From Hemerocallis citrina (Eukaryota > Streptophyta > Magnoliopsida > Asparagales > Asphodelaceae): DNA of 64,000 nt. Shown here in pieces: positions 1-9,130 of this stretch. The notes under the pieces are model-generated. The model was not told the origin of the DNA. It did not search any database and saw only the letters and a list, made by a program, of their open reading frames with translations. Both the position numbers and the translations under genes were made by a program. Numbering within the stretch: position 1 is the first letter of the stretch; each line of letters starts with the position of its first letter. The stretch is from contig CM030366.1 in the NCBI GenBank assembly GCA_017893485.1, forward strand, positions 200,999,173-201,063,172, written 5' to 3'.

Positions 1-1029
1 TTATGATGATATATGTGACCATTGATGAATTTAGTTACGATAAATGTAACGAAAATTGCTTTGATCCTATATTTACATGATTAATGGACGAGATTATTTG
101 GCTATGCTTTTGGTTATGATAGCAAAATTTTGAGCTCATAAAGTATGTACATTTATAAGGAGTAACATATGTGGCCCAAGTGGGAGATTGTTGGAAAATA
201 ATCTATGTGGGCTCACATATGTGACTAAATGTATAATTGCTATTCTAAAGTCTTACCCAAATTAAAGTGATCTAATCAAGATTAAGTAATGGGTTAAAAG
301 CATATAATTTAATGTGTGATATAACACGTGTAGAGACCGTAAAGTAAATTTCTCATTTTGTGATGGGCAAAATTGGAAATCAATAATTATCAATTAGTGT
401 TATGGTCCCATATATAAACGTATCTTCTTATTTCATCTGTAATCCCATCAACAAAAGAATAGAGAGACGGCCTCTCATAGAAGTGCATATCATATAGGAA
501 GATCCAAACCTTCTGCGCAATCTCCATCAATGGCTTCAGGTTAGTGCTTCCGCTTTTAATGTTCTTCTTCTTTTGATTTAGCAAAGATCTATAGTTTCAT
601 GATTTATGGTTTTATATTAAAGCACTTCTCCAACATGATTAAGATCTAGATTCATAGAAACATGTTTTAGGTTGTTATTAATGTTTTATACATGTTCTTA
701 AGTGTATATAAAATTCCATCACCCTTCACGAGTTATTAGAAACCATGGATAACATAACATATAAGAACTTTTAGTGTATGTTTGGATATATAGGATTGGG
801 ATGACTGGAGTTTACCAGTGAAGGATGCAAACTCTCCACTTAAGAAAGACAGCTAAAGTAAATTTGTTATTTATCCATTTTTGTTTTTTTTATAAAGGAG
901 CAATGGGGAGACAAAGTGTAGATAAAAGAAATGATTAGCTTGGATTAGAGTTTTGAGAACTTCATGTATTTCGTTTTGGTTGAAATAATAATAAGAGATA
1001 TTTTAATTGCAAACTGAGTTTCAAACAAA
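1..1029. other. Unassigned AT-rich sequence
   Basis: I see no gene, terminal repeat or RNA here. The short reading frames lack any family motif. The right edge passes into sequence that recurs, inverted, at about 2670-3060, where the Helitron-type repeat begins. Confidence 0.4.
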
Positions 1030-1423
1030 CAAATGTTTAGATTATTGGTATTGTAGATAACTTCACACATGCACTTGCGTTACCATCGTATTTAGACATG
1101 CTCATAGTGGTTATGAGATTAGAGTAAGCTCTATAAAACCTAGATGATAATATTCTTGCATAACTATCACAAGCATCTAAAATTGATGTTGAAATTAAAA
1201 AAACTCTATGCAGTGTTTCTAATAAACTATATGCATTCCAGGTAAGTTCAAACTAATGATCAAGAAGGCGATGATTGAGCTTAAAGGTAGATATACTGCT
1301 TTCTCATATAATATGTTTGCTACTTCAATTAATTTGCTGGACCTCCAAAACTATTTAATATAATCAAACTAGGTGCACCGTTCCGAAGACGTGTCGCATG
1401 CACGTGTCAGCGGGCAAACTTAG
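1030..1423 (+). mobile_element. Helitron 3' portion (copy A)
   Basis: This roughly 390-bp stretch is the inverted counterpart of 2670-3060. It ends in a short GC-rich hairpin around ACGTG, then GGGCAAACTTAG followed by T. Three other places in the window end in the same way with CTAG and then T (1802, 2670 on the minus strand, 4797). A hairpin about 10 bases before CTRR and insertion between A and T is the Helitron 3' signature. This copy has TTAG instead of CTAG. No RepHel protein is present, so it is non-autonomous. The 5' end could not be placed. Confidence 0.6.
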
Positions 1424-1589
1424 TCTATATAATAAAATACAAAGAAAGCTATCAAGTGGCTCTCCTTCAATCCCCAAAATTAAAGGCCCATATCTAATCT
1501 CACAAAACACATCCCCCAAAGTTCTCCTCCAAAACTCAAATTCAAATCCCCCCCCACCCCCACCCCCCAAAAAAAAACTTTTTTATATA

Positions 1590-1647
<58 letters not shown>

Positions 1648-1802
1648 CACACTTATGGAACATGAACTTTTATTTACAACTAATTATTGTCATATTATTC
1701 AAACTTGAGCTACATAATTGTTGATTTACTGTTTACAAGGCTTTTCATATGATGTATCATTCTGAAGACGTGCAGTGGGCACGTGCCCACGGGCAAATCT
1801 AG
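1424..1802 (+). mobile_element. Non-autonomous Helitron (copy C), 379 bp
   Basis: It starts with TCTATATAATAAAATAC directly after the 3' end of copy A. It ends with the hairpin GTGGGCACGTGCCCAC, then GGGCAAATCTAG and T. The first 130 bp match, inverted, the sequence at about 3330-3450, which is the 5' part of copy B. The last 140 bp match copy D (4660-4797). It encodes nothing; the apparent ORF with tyrosine-isoleucine runs is translated TA microsatellite. Head-to-tail abutment is common for Helitrons. Confidence 0.65.
1595..1637. repeat. (TA)n microsatellite
   Basis: Pure AT dinucleotide run inside Helitron copy C, followed by a short (CA)n tract. Confidence 0.9.
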
Positions 1803-1823
1803 TATATATATAGAGAGAGAGAG

Positions 1824-2180
1824 TCTCCTTCCATTGTGCACAAGGTCTCTGTGTGCACTCGGCCTTCCCGCCTTCGTATTGACAATTTGAAACCGTCCAC
1901 ATTGATTAATACACCTAAATTAGTCTAAATATGTCAAATCAAATCATTTCAAATTTATTTGCCCATCCATCATGTGACTATAAAAAAACTACGATTTTCA
2001 GCCATACAATTTTGTAACACTTCAATGGATGGGCAAATGAATTTTAACTGATTTCATTTTACATATATAGACTAATTTAGATGTGTAGATCAATGTGAAT
2101 GGTTCTGATCGTCGGTATGAATGCCCGAAGGCCTAGTGCACACGCTATGTGCACTAGAGGTAGTGCACAACCGAAGCTTT

Positions 2181-2183
<3 letters not shown>
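1824..2183. mobile_element. Fold-back MITE, copy 1
   Basis: The left half (from about 1824) and right half (to 2183) are inverted copies over about 140 bp: CCTTCCATTGTGCAC on the left pairs with the complement of the sequence before TTTCCC on the right. It lies in TA-rich sequence and recurs almost unchanged at 2270-2629. There is no coding capacity. The ends (AGGGAA-type, flanked by TA) suggest insertion at TA, but I cannot assign the superfamily. Confidence 0.65.

Positions 2184-2252
<69 letters not shown>
2184..2252. repeat. (TA)n microsatellite between two MITEs
   Basis: About 67 bp of pure TA repeat that separates the two fold-back MITEs. Confidence 0.9.
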
Positions 2253-2254
<2 letters not shown>

Positions 2255-2269
2255 GAAAACCTTCCTATA

Positions 2270-2629
2270 TGAAAATCTTCCATTGTGCACCACCCCTCCG
2301 TGTGCACTCGGCCTTCCCGCCTTCGTATCGACAATCCGAACCGTTCACATTGATCTACACATCTAAATTAGTCTAAATATGTAAAATTAAATCATTTGAA
2401 GTTCATTTATCTATGTATCATGTGACTATAAAAAACAATGATTTTCAGCCATACAATTTTGTAATATTTCAATGGATGGACAAATTAATTTCAGATGATT
2501 TGATTTTACATATTCAGACTAATTTAGATGTGTAGATCAATGTGAACGGTTCGGATCGTCGATACGAAGACGAAAAGGCTGAGTGCACACGTTGTGTGCA
2601 CCATAGGTGGTGCACAACGGAAGATTCCC
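2270..2629. mobile_element. Fold-back MITE, copy 2
   Basis: Second copy of the element at 1824-2183, in the same orientation. Its halves are inverted repeats (CTTCCATTGTGCACCAC on the left, the complement before AGATTCCCT on the right). TA microsatellite flanks it on the right as well. Confidence 0.65.
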
Positions 2630-2663
<34 letters not shown>

Positions 2664-2669
2664 GACACA

Positions 2670-3437
2670 CTAGGTTTGCCCGTTGACACGTGCCTACGGC
2701 ACGTCTTCAGAACGGTGCACCTGATTTGATTATATAAAATAGTTTTGGAGGTCCAGCAAATTAATTAAAGTAGTAAACATATTATATGAGGAAGCAGTAT
2801 ATCTACCTTTAAGCTCAATTATCGTCTTCCTGATCATTAGCTTGAACTTACTTGAAATGCATATAGTTTGTTAGAAACACTGCATAAAGTTTTTTTTAAC
2901 TTCAGCATCAATTTTAGATGCTTGTAATAGTTATGCAAGGACATTATCATATAGGTTTTATAGAGTTTACTCTAATCCCATAACCACTATGAGCATGTCT
3001 AAATACAATGGTAATGCAAGTGCAGCTGTGAAGGTATCCACAATACCGATAATCTGAACATTTTTTTTTTAAACTTTATTTTTAAAATTTTAAAGTTTTA
3101 TTTCTAAAATTTCAAAAAAATTTAAATTAATATTTTAAAAAGAAATTTATAAGTATTTGATTTTTTTAAATTTTTTTGAATTATTTTTAAAGTTTGTAAA
3201 TTTTAAAATTTTTTGGTATTAAATTTTTTTTTAAAAAAATATATTTTTTGTATTTTTTGAATAGAAGAAAGATAGAGAAAAAGAGAGAGAGAGAAATAAT
3301 TAAATAAATAAAGGAGTTGTTTTGGGTGGGGAATTTAAATTTGACTTTTGGGGGAAAAATATGTTTTTTGAGGTTAAATCTGGGCCTTTGATTTTGGGGA
3401 ATTGAAGGAGAGCCACTTGATAGCTTTCTTTGTGTTT

Positions 3438-3490
<53 letters not shown>
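2670..3490 (-). mobile_element. Non-autonomous Helitron (copy B)
   Basis: Read on the minus strand, it begins near 3490 with TCTATATATA and ends at 2670 with a GTGCCTACGGCAC-type hairpin, then GGGCAAACCTAG and T. The 3' 390 bp mirror copy A and the 5' 130 bp mirror the start of copy C. An AT-rich low-complexity block (3060-3290) and a (TA)n tract (3440-3488) lie inside. No coding sequence. Confidence 0.6.
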
Positions 3491-3491
<1 letters not shown>

Positions 3492-4615
3492 GAGTGATCC
3501 AATGAGAAACACTCTTAAATGAGAAAATGAGAAACATTAATTTTGACCATTGGATATGAGGGGATTTAGATGAATGGCTCTAATTCATTTGGATTAATTA
3601 ATTGAAAACCCGGTTTTTTTTCTACACATCTATTAAAAAAAAACCAAATCAATTAATTAATCCTCCATCCAATCTTGGTTTTGGGTTTTTATCCTTAGAA
3701 AAGGATGAAGATGCTGATGCAGCGATTCGTGCAGTTGATCAGACTGAGTGGAACGGAAGGATTCTTCTTGTCGAGAAATCCAAAACATCAACCCGCTCTT
3801 AGCTTTTAGGGGGAAGTTCTAGTTTCTGGGCTTATTTCAATTGCTCACAGTTTTCTCTTAGAAAACCTTTGGAAGTCATCTTACTCGATACGTTTGGCCT
3901 TCTTCAAAGATGTCTTTATATAAAACTACAGTAGGTGCCACAATAAGTTACTGTATCTTTGAAATTAATTTGAGTCTATCTTAAAAATTAATCAAAGAGG
4001 AAATTAATTTGAGTGTCTTTGAAATTAATGAAAGATAAATTTAGTGTTGAGTACGTGTATTTTTTTGAAGTAGTCAAAGAGAAACTTAATTTGAGTGTCT
4101 TTGAAATTAATCAAAGAGGTGCTTGGATTTAGTTTTTCTCCTTCGAGATGCCGTCATCAATGACCTGTTATCTAAGTCTAGTTCCAAACTTACAAGCAAA
4201 TGGGTTATCTACTTATTAGTGCCTAACAAATTATTGAATTGTGAATCTATCCTTTGTGAATCATTATTTACATTTTCCTGTGGATCATGATATGGAAATT
4301 GCATGGAGAAATTTGTAGGCTACCATCCATTTTGAACGATTTAACACCGTAAAAGGAAAATTAATCAAAATTCTAAAACACGTTGAATTTTTGTAAAAGC
4401 TAAGATGCGATATAAAGCAATAACAACGAACTGATTGGATGGAGGATTAATTAATTGATTTGGGTTTTTTTTAATAGATGTGTAGAAAAAAAACCGGGTT
4501 TTCAATTAATTAATCCAAATGAATTAGAGCCATTCATCTAAATCCCCTCATATCCAATGGTCAAAATCAATGTTTCTCATTTTCTCATTTAAGAGTGTTT
4601 CTCATTGGATCACTC

Positions 4616-4616
<1 letters not shown>
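3491..4616. mobile_element. Long-TIR DNA element carrying a gene fragment
   Basis: The ends are inverted repeats of 184 bp (3491-3674 and 4433-4616), starting GGAGTGATCCAATGAGAAAC and nearly identical. Long TIRs around a host gene fragment are the pattern of Pack-MULE-like elements. The flanks are TATATAGA on the left and TCTCTCTATATA on the right. Because both flanks are TA repeats, I cannot define a target duplication. The interior holds an RRM fragment and about 600 bp of unassigned sequence. There is no transposase, so it is non-autonomous. Confidence 0.7.
3674..3802 (+). pseudogene. Captured fragment of an RRM RNA-binding protein gene
   Basis: The frame reads L-GFGFLSLEKDEDADAAIRAV-DQTEWNGRILLVEKSKTS and then stops. 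This fits the second half of an RRM fold: the RNP1-like strand GFGFLSL, an acidic helix with AAIRAVD, then the final strand with WNGR and LLVEKS. RNP2 and everything upstream are missing, since the frame runs straight out of the element's left inverted repeat. It is therefore a captured 3' exon, not a working gene. The source gene cannot be named from this piece. It looks young, because the frame is clean to a natural-looking stop. Confidence 0.6.
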
Positions 4617-4655
<39 letters not shown>

Positions 4656-4797
4656 CATGGACTTTTATTTACAGCTAATTATTGTCATACTATTCAAACT
4701 TGAGCTACATAATTGTTGATTTACTGTTTACAAGATTTTTCATATGCTTTATCGTTTTGAAGACGTGCCTACGGCACGTGCCCACGGGCAAATCTAG
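4617..4797 (+). mobile_element. Short Helitron (copy D)
   Basis: Starts TCTCTCTATATATA at the edge of the long-TIR element and ends with ACGTGCCTACGGCACGTG, CCCACGGGCAAATCTAG and then T. Its last 140 bp match copy C (1660-1802). No coding sequence. Confidence 0.55.
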
Positions 4798-5560
4798 TAT
4801 GTACACACACACACACAATTTAATGAGAGAGTTTGTCACTTTGTCACTTTGAGTTTGTAACCAAACAAACAATTTTAAAATATTTGTTTGTCACAAAACA
4901 AATTGTACATACAACTCTTACTCTATTTATTAACACATGCATGGCACGTATAAATCAAAAAAAATTCTTCACCGAACAAACAATTTTAAATTTTTTTTGT
5001 CACAAAGTAAATACGTACGTCGCATGTGCAACTTCAAATCTATTTCGTAATATGTCACTGCATGTACAATTTCAGGTTTTTCCTTCAAAAATTTTAAAAA
5101 ATTGCGTGTAGCGCCCGTTCAACTCCATTTTTTTTTTAATTTAAGACATTCACCGCACGTCTTAATTACTACCGACTTACGTGTATCGCACATTCAACTA
5201 CAACTTTTTATCAAAACGTACATCGCACGTGAAAATACTAGTACTATTTTAATAGGAGAGTTGGGGTTAGTAACCAAACAAACCCTAACTTTGTAATCAA
5301 ATGAATAGGTATAATACATGTTCAAACTAAATTAAACAAATACATATATTTATATAAAAAACAAACCTGTCCATACCTAATATAAAGGAGGTCTCATGTT
5401 CATGACCAGTCTACACTGAAGTTCTAAGTTCTCACTTATATATATATATATATATATATATTATTTTTTATTGCACGTGTAAGTTATTAGTAATATTATA
5501 ATAGAAAAATTATAGTTGTCATTTGTAAACATATATCAACTTACGTGTATTGCATACGTA
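4798..5560. other. Helitron remnants, no gene
   Basis: Several short Helitron-like ends can be seen: a 3' end with ATCGCACGTG, then AAAATACTAG and T, closing at 5241, and a TTAG-T end near 5485. (CA)n and (TA)n tracts occur at about 4803-4816 and 5436-5461. I see nothing coding. Confidence 0.45.
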
Positions 5561-5865
5561 TCTCTACTATTATAATGGGGGAAGGGGTTAGTGTCATTTG
5601 TCACCATTTTTTTTTTTTTGTCATTTTGTCATTTTGTCAACACGTGCAGCGCACGTGTTGGCTTTTTTTTCCTTTTTTTTCCTTTCCATTCCCCTCCACG
5701 TGCATTATGGTTTTTTTTTCCTTTTCATTCCCCTCCACGTGCATCGCACGTGTTGGTATTTTTTTTCCTTTTCATTCCCCACCGCGTGCATCGCACGTGC
5801 ATTATCGTTTTTTTTTTTGGTCCTTTTCATTCCTCTCCACGTGCATCGCACGTGCATGATACTAG
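5561..5865 (+). mobile_element. Non-autonomous Helitron, 305 bp
   Basis: Starts TCTCTACTATTATAATGGGG after an A. Ends with hairpin CACGTGCATCGCACGTG, then CATGATACTAG, then T. This gives TC at the 5' end, a hairpin plus CTAG at the 3' end and insertion between A and T. The interior is four or five degenerate repeats of T-run, CCTTTTCATTCC, CCTCCACGTG. No protein is encoded; frames across it are pyrimidine-run artefacts. Confidence 0.75.
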
Positions 5866-5940
5866 TATAATTTGATAATTTCAAAAATAAAAATAAAAAC
5901 TAAGACGTAGGGAGGATTTGAACTGGAAACATCTTTTATA

Positions 5941-6026
5941 TTAGTTATGTACGTGCGTTGCACATGTTGGTAGAATGACAAAATGACAAATGACAAAAAG
6001 GCCTTCTTCCAATATTATATTAGAGA
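5941..6026 (-). mobile_element. Minimal Helitron, 86 bp
   Basis: Read on the minus strand it starts A then TCTCTAATATAATATTGG at 6026 and ends at 5941 with ACATGTGCAACGCACGT, ACATAACTAA and then T. It keeps the family's 5' terminus, the short TGTCATTT repeats and the 3' hairpin, and nothing else. CTAA fits the CTRR rule. Confidence 0.6.
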
Positions 6027-6394
6027 TATTATTAGTATTAAGGTCATGCAGTGGTGGAGAGATTTGATGAACCATGACATAAATCCACATTAACCTAATT
6101 CGAATTTTATTAAATCCATTTTAACCAATCTAATGTATTTTGATTAAATAACTTTAATGCATGCGTATGATCCACCCAAAAAAAAAAAAAACTTTAATGC
6201 ATGCTGGTCATATTTTGAAAAAATATAATCATTTTGTAAGTTATCTAAGCTTGGAAGTTAAAACCTTTGCTGAATAATTGAAGCATATTAGCATATATAG
6301 GCATGTTTCAAGACAAGGGCTTATTATACTACATGTTACATTCAAACATTTCAACTTCTTTTTACTAGTGTCCACTTCATCCCATTAGTCCTAA

Positions 6395-6679
6395 CTAGTA
6401 TCATGCACGTGGAGAGGAATGAAAAGGACTACCAAAAAAAAGAACTATAACGCACGTGCGATACACGTGGAGGGGAACGAAGAGGAGAAAAAAAAGTACC
6501 AACACGTGTGGTGCACGTGGAGGGGAATGAAAAGGGCAGAAAAAAATATAATGCACGCGCGATGCACGTGGAGGGGAATGAAAAGGAATTAAAAAAAAAA
6601 AAACCTAAAAATGACAAAATGACAAAAAAAGAAAAAAACGGTGACAAATACCACTAAGCCCTTTAACTAATATAAAGGA
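6395..6679 (-). mobile_element. Non-autonomous Helitron, 285 bp
   Basis: Inverted relative of the element at 5561-5865. The minus strand ends ACGTGCATGATACTAG then T at 6395 and contains the same T-run/CCTTTTCATTCCCCTCCACGTG repeats. The 5' end is TCCTTTATATTAG near 6679; the base before it is C, not A, so that edge is less certain. Confidence 0.6.
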
Positions 6680-6743
6680 GTTCAAAGGTTTGAACCTATT
6701 AAAAAAAATATTTTTTAAGACGTGAGGTGTTAAGTTACTATTA

Positions 6744-7632
6744 GAGCATCTGTAGTCGTTTGCTATTTATCCATAATATGCATTTTTGGCTAAAAAATCC
6801 GCTACAGTCGTTTGCTATTTATCCATATTATCGATAAATCGCTACAGTAGATTGTTATATTTGAGAATCCGCATAAGTTATATGCATATATGAGTGACGG
6901 CACATCATGTGCCGTCCCAAAAAAAATTAATATTTTTTTCGTCGGATGGCACATAATGTGCCGTCCCATTCATAAACTAATTAGTTTATTCAATTAAAAA
7001 TCCCAAAACGAATAAAAAAATCCCAAAAATTCCTCCCCCCCCCAAAAAAAATCCCAAAACGAATTAAAAAATCCCAAAAATCCCCCCCCCCCCCCCCCCC
7101 CCCCCCCCCACCCAGACGGCACATGATGTGTCGTCCCATGGTTTTTTTTTTTTTAAAAAAATTTTAAACATCATTTTATCGAGACACCAATCAACATCAT
7201 TATCCATGGCATTTGATGCTATATATTTCAAACCAGACCCCATTACTGCTAATTATTATTATTATAATATCACTGTACTTTTAGATCATATTAATCCCAT
7301 ATCCTTATCTTCTGTTTTCTTTATAAGTTTGCATGAATTTTTTTTTTTAATTTTTTTTTTTCTGTTCGGACGGCACTTCATGTGCCGTCCCACCTATAAA
7401 AAAAAATAATTTATTATTTTAGCGTTCGGACGGCACATGATGTGCCATCCCACGTAATTTATTATTTTTTTAGTATTTTTTTATTCTCAGACGGCACTTA
7501 ATGTGCCGTCGCTTATTTTTATATTATAGAAAGCTAAAATATAGCTTTAAACGACTGCAGCAAAACTAGGATTCCTATTTCTATTTATCCATATATCCAT
7601 ATTTTACCATTCAACAACGACTACATATGCTC
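6744..7632. mobile_element. Harbinger-type MITE with palindrome array (copy 1)
   Basis: The terminal inverted repeats read GAGCATCTGTAGTCGTTTGC on the left and the complement of ACGACTACATATGCTC on the right, flanked by TTA on both sides (6741-6743 and 7633-7635). A 3-bp TTA/TAA duplication and GAGCATC ends fit PIF/Harbinger (Tourist-like) elements. The inside holds six 21-bp palindromes (6896, 6945, 7115, 7369, 7429, 7490) with arms GACGGCACAT / ATGTGCCGTC. A homopolymer of 28 C lies at 7082-7109. No transposase. The same design recurs at 17396-18134. Confidence 0.75.
6896..7510. repeat. Array of six 21-bp palindromes (CAC/GTG type)
   Basis: Copies start at 6896, 6945, 7115, 7369, 7429 and 7490. 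The first is perfect (10-bp arms, one central base). The others have a single arm mismatch or a changed central AT step. Spacing is irregular (49-254 bp), so this is not a simple tandem repeat. Confidence 0.85.
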
Positions 7633-7635
7633 TTA

Positions 7636-8746
7636 TACCTACAATAAAAAAAACTACTGCTTTGAGATTACAAAGCACACAGATTTTCAAAGTTTTTTTT
7701 TGCTTATTCTTTTTTCGAAAATAGCCTTCGAGTAATAACATCAAAATGCAGAACTTTGCATCATTCAGACAACTGCTGCCAGCCCCAATATCCCCCAGCA
7801 GGCTTTGTCGATATATTTTTACAGATAAATTTTAGGAAATTTATTTCCCCAGATGGTTTTTGTGTAATATTTTACTGTTGTCAAGTATGTAAAAATATTT
7901 CACTATAGTTTAAGTAAAACTACAACCTGAATAAAGAGACAATTAGAACTATACCACGGACTAAATTCTTATACACAATTACTATTGCAACTACAACTCC
8001 AATTACAATTACACTTGCAAGTAAAAGAATGAGGCAAATTCACAAGTGGCAGTCAGTTTTAGTGTAGCAACGAAGGAGGCAAGTTAAACTATTGGTATTA
8101 GTTCTGGGATACAATTTTTTTTTTTTCAGGCAAGAAATTCAAGCTCAAGTTTTTTTGATTTAAGATTGTAACAACCATCGGGAATGCATTCATAAAAATC
8201 AGGAAACAACACTCTTCCACTTTATGGATTGCACAAGATGCCAGAATACAATAGAAATAAGAAAATTACAAACCCAAAATAAAAACAAAATGCCAAGTAA
8301 AATAATCAAAATACATAGTGGTAGAATAGCTTCAACTGGAATCAAGCAAAACAATCCTGCAGTCAAGAAGCAACATCAAAAGCATAGGCTAGAAACACCG
8401 AGAAAGCGTCGCAGCCCAAGAGTACCCAGTCCGAGACAAAACATCAAGCCCAGGAAAATTGCAAGGTGAAACTTGTTTGAATGATGCAAAGTTCAAACTT
8501 GTTTGGAAGTTATTTTGCAACTTGCCAAATGCAAATTACAACTAGTACCAATTTCAATACCAATCAACAATTTACAACAAGAACTTTTTAGGTAAGAGAT
8601 TATAAAATAGTATCTAGTATTGAATTTAAGCATGATTTAAAAACTTTCTCAGAATAAATTTGCCTTTTCCTCTCATTCTATAGTTATCATCTTCAAAAAA
8701 CATAACTGAGTTCATCAATGCGAAATGAAAAAGAAATCAAGCTCTG
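7636..8746. other. Unassigned sequence
   Basis: About 1.1 kb of AT-rich DNA. An 81-codon basic frame at 8224-8469 has no recognisable domain. I see no inverted or direct terminal repeats here. Confidence 0.35.
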
Positions 8747-8791
8747 AAGTCTGACAAGTAACAACACATTCTCCGGAGTAGCTGCAGGGAC

Positions 8792-9097
8792 TGTTGAAAC
8801 TGGAAATGAAAACTCAAAGATACTAGCTGTAAAAGCTTGCTTTATTGAATAACAAGAGGGCTATTATATAGCCATACAATGCAGGAAACTTTCAACAGAG
8901 TGCATCCACAAACTGCACAACTAAAAATGTGGCTAAGACTGATTCAAAACAGATTTCCCTACAGGTCAGGGATTATTAACAGCAAGGCAATCTAAACAAA
9001 CTGGATATTGTTAAGGACTTAGTCAGTAACTTCCTAACAGCAAGGCAATCTAAACAAACTGGATGTTGTTAAGGACTTAGTCAGTAACTTCCTAACA
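8792..9097 (-). repeat. Copia 3' LTR, 306 bp
   Basis: Apparently identical to 13230-13535. It includes a direct duplication of about 58 bp (AGCAAGGCAATCTAAAC to CAGTAACTTCCTAAC, at about 8980-9037 and 9038-9096); the two units differ at only one or two bases. Confidence 0.95.
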
Positions 9098-9110
9098 ATC
9101 CTCCCTTAAA
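9098..9110 (-). other. Copia polypurine tract
   Basis: On the minus strand TTTAAGGGAGGAT directly precedes the 3' LTR. This is the expected place and composition for plus-strand DNA priming. Confidence 0.7.
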
Positions 9111-9130
9111 CTATTCGGCAGAAGCTGCAG

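Noticed and set aside
1398..3537. ORFs with long tyrosine-isoleucine repeats
   Set aside because: They are translated TA microsatellites inside Helitrons and MITEs, with no domain and no conserved start.
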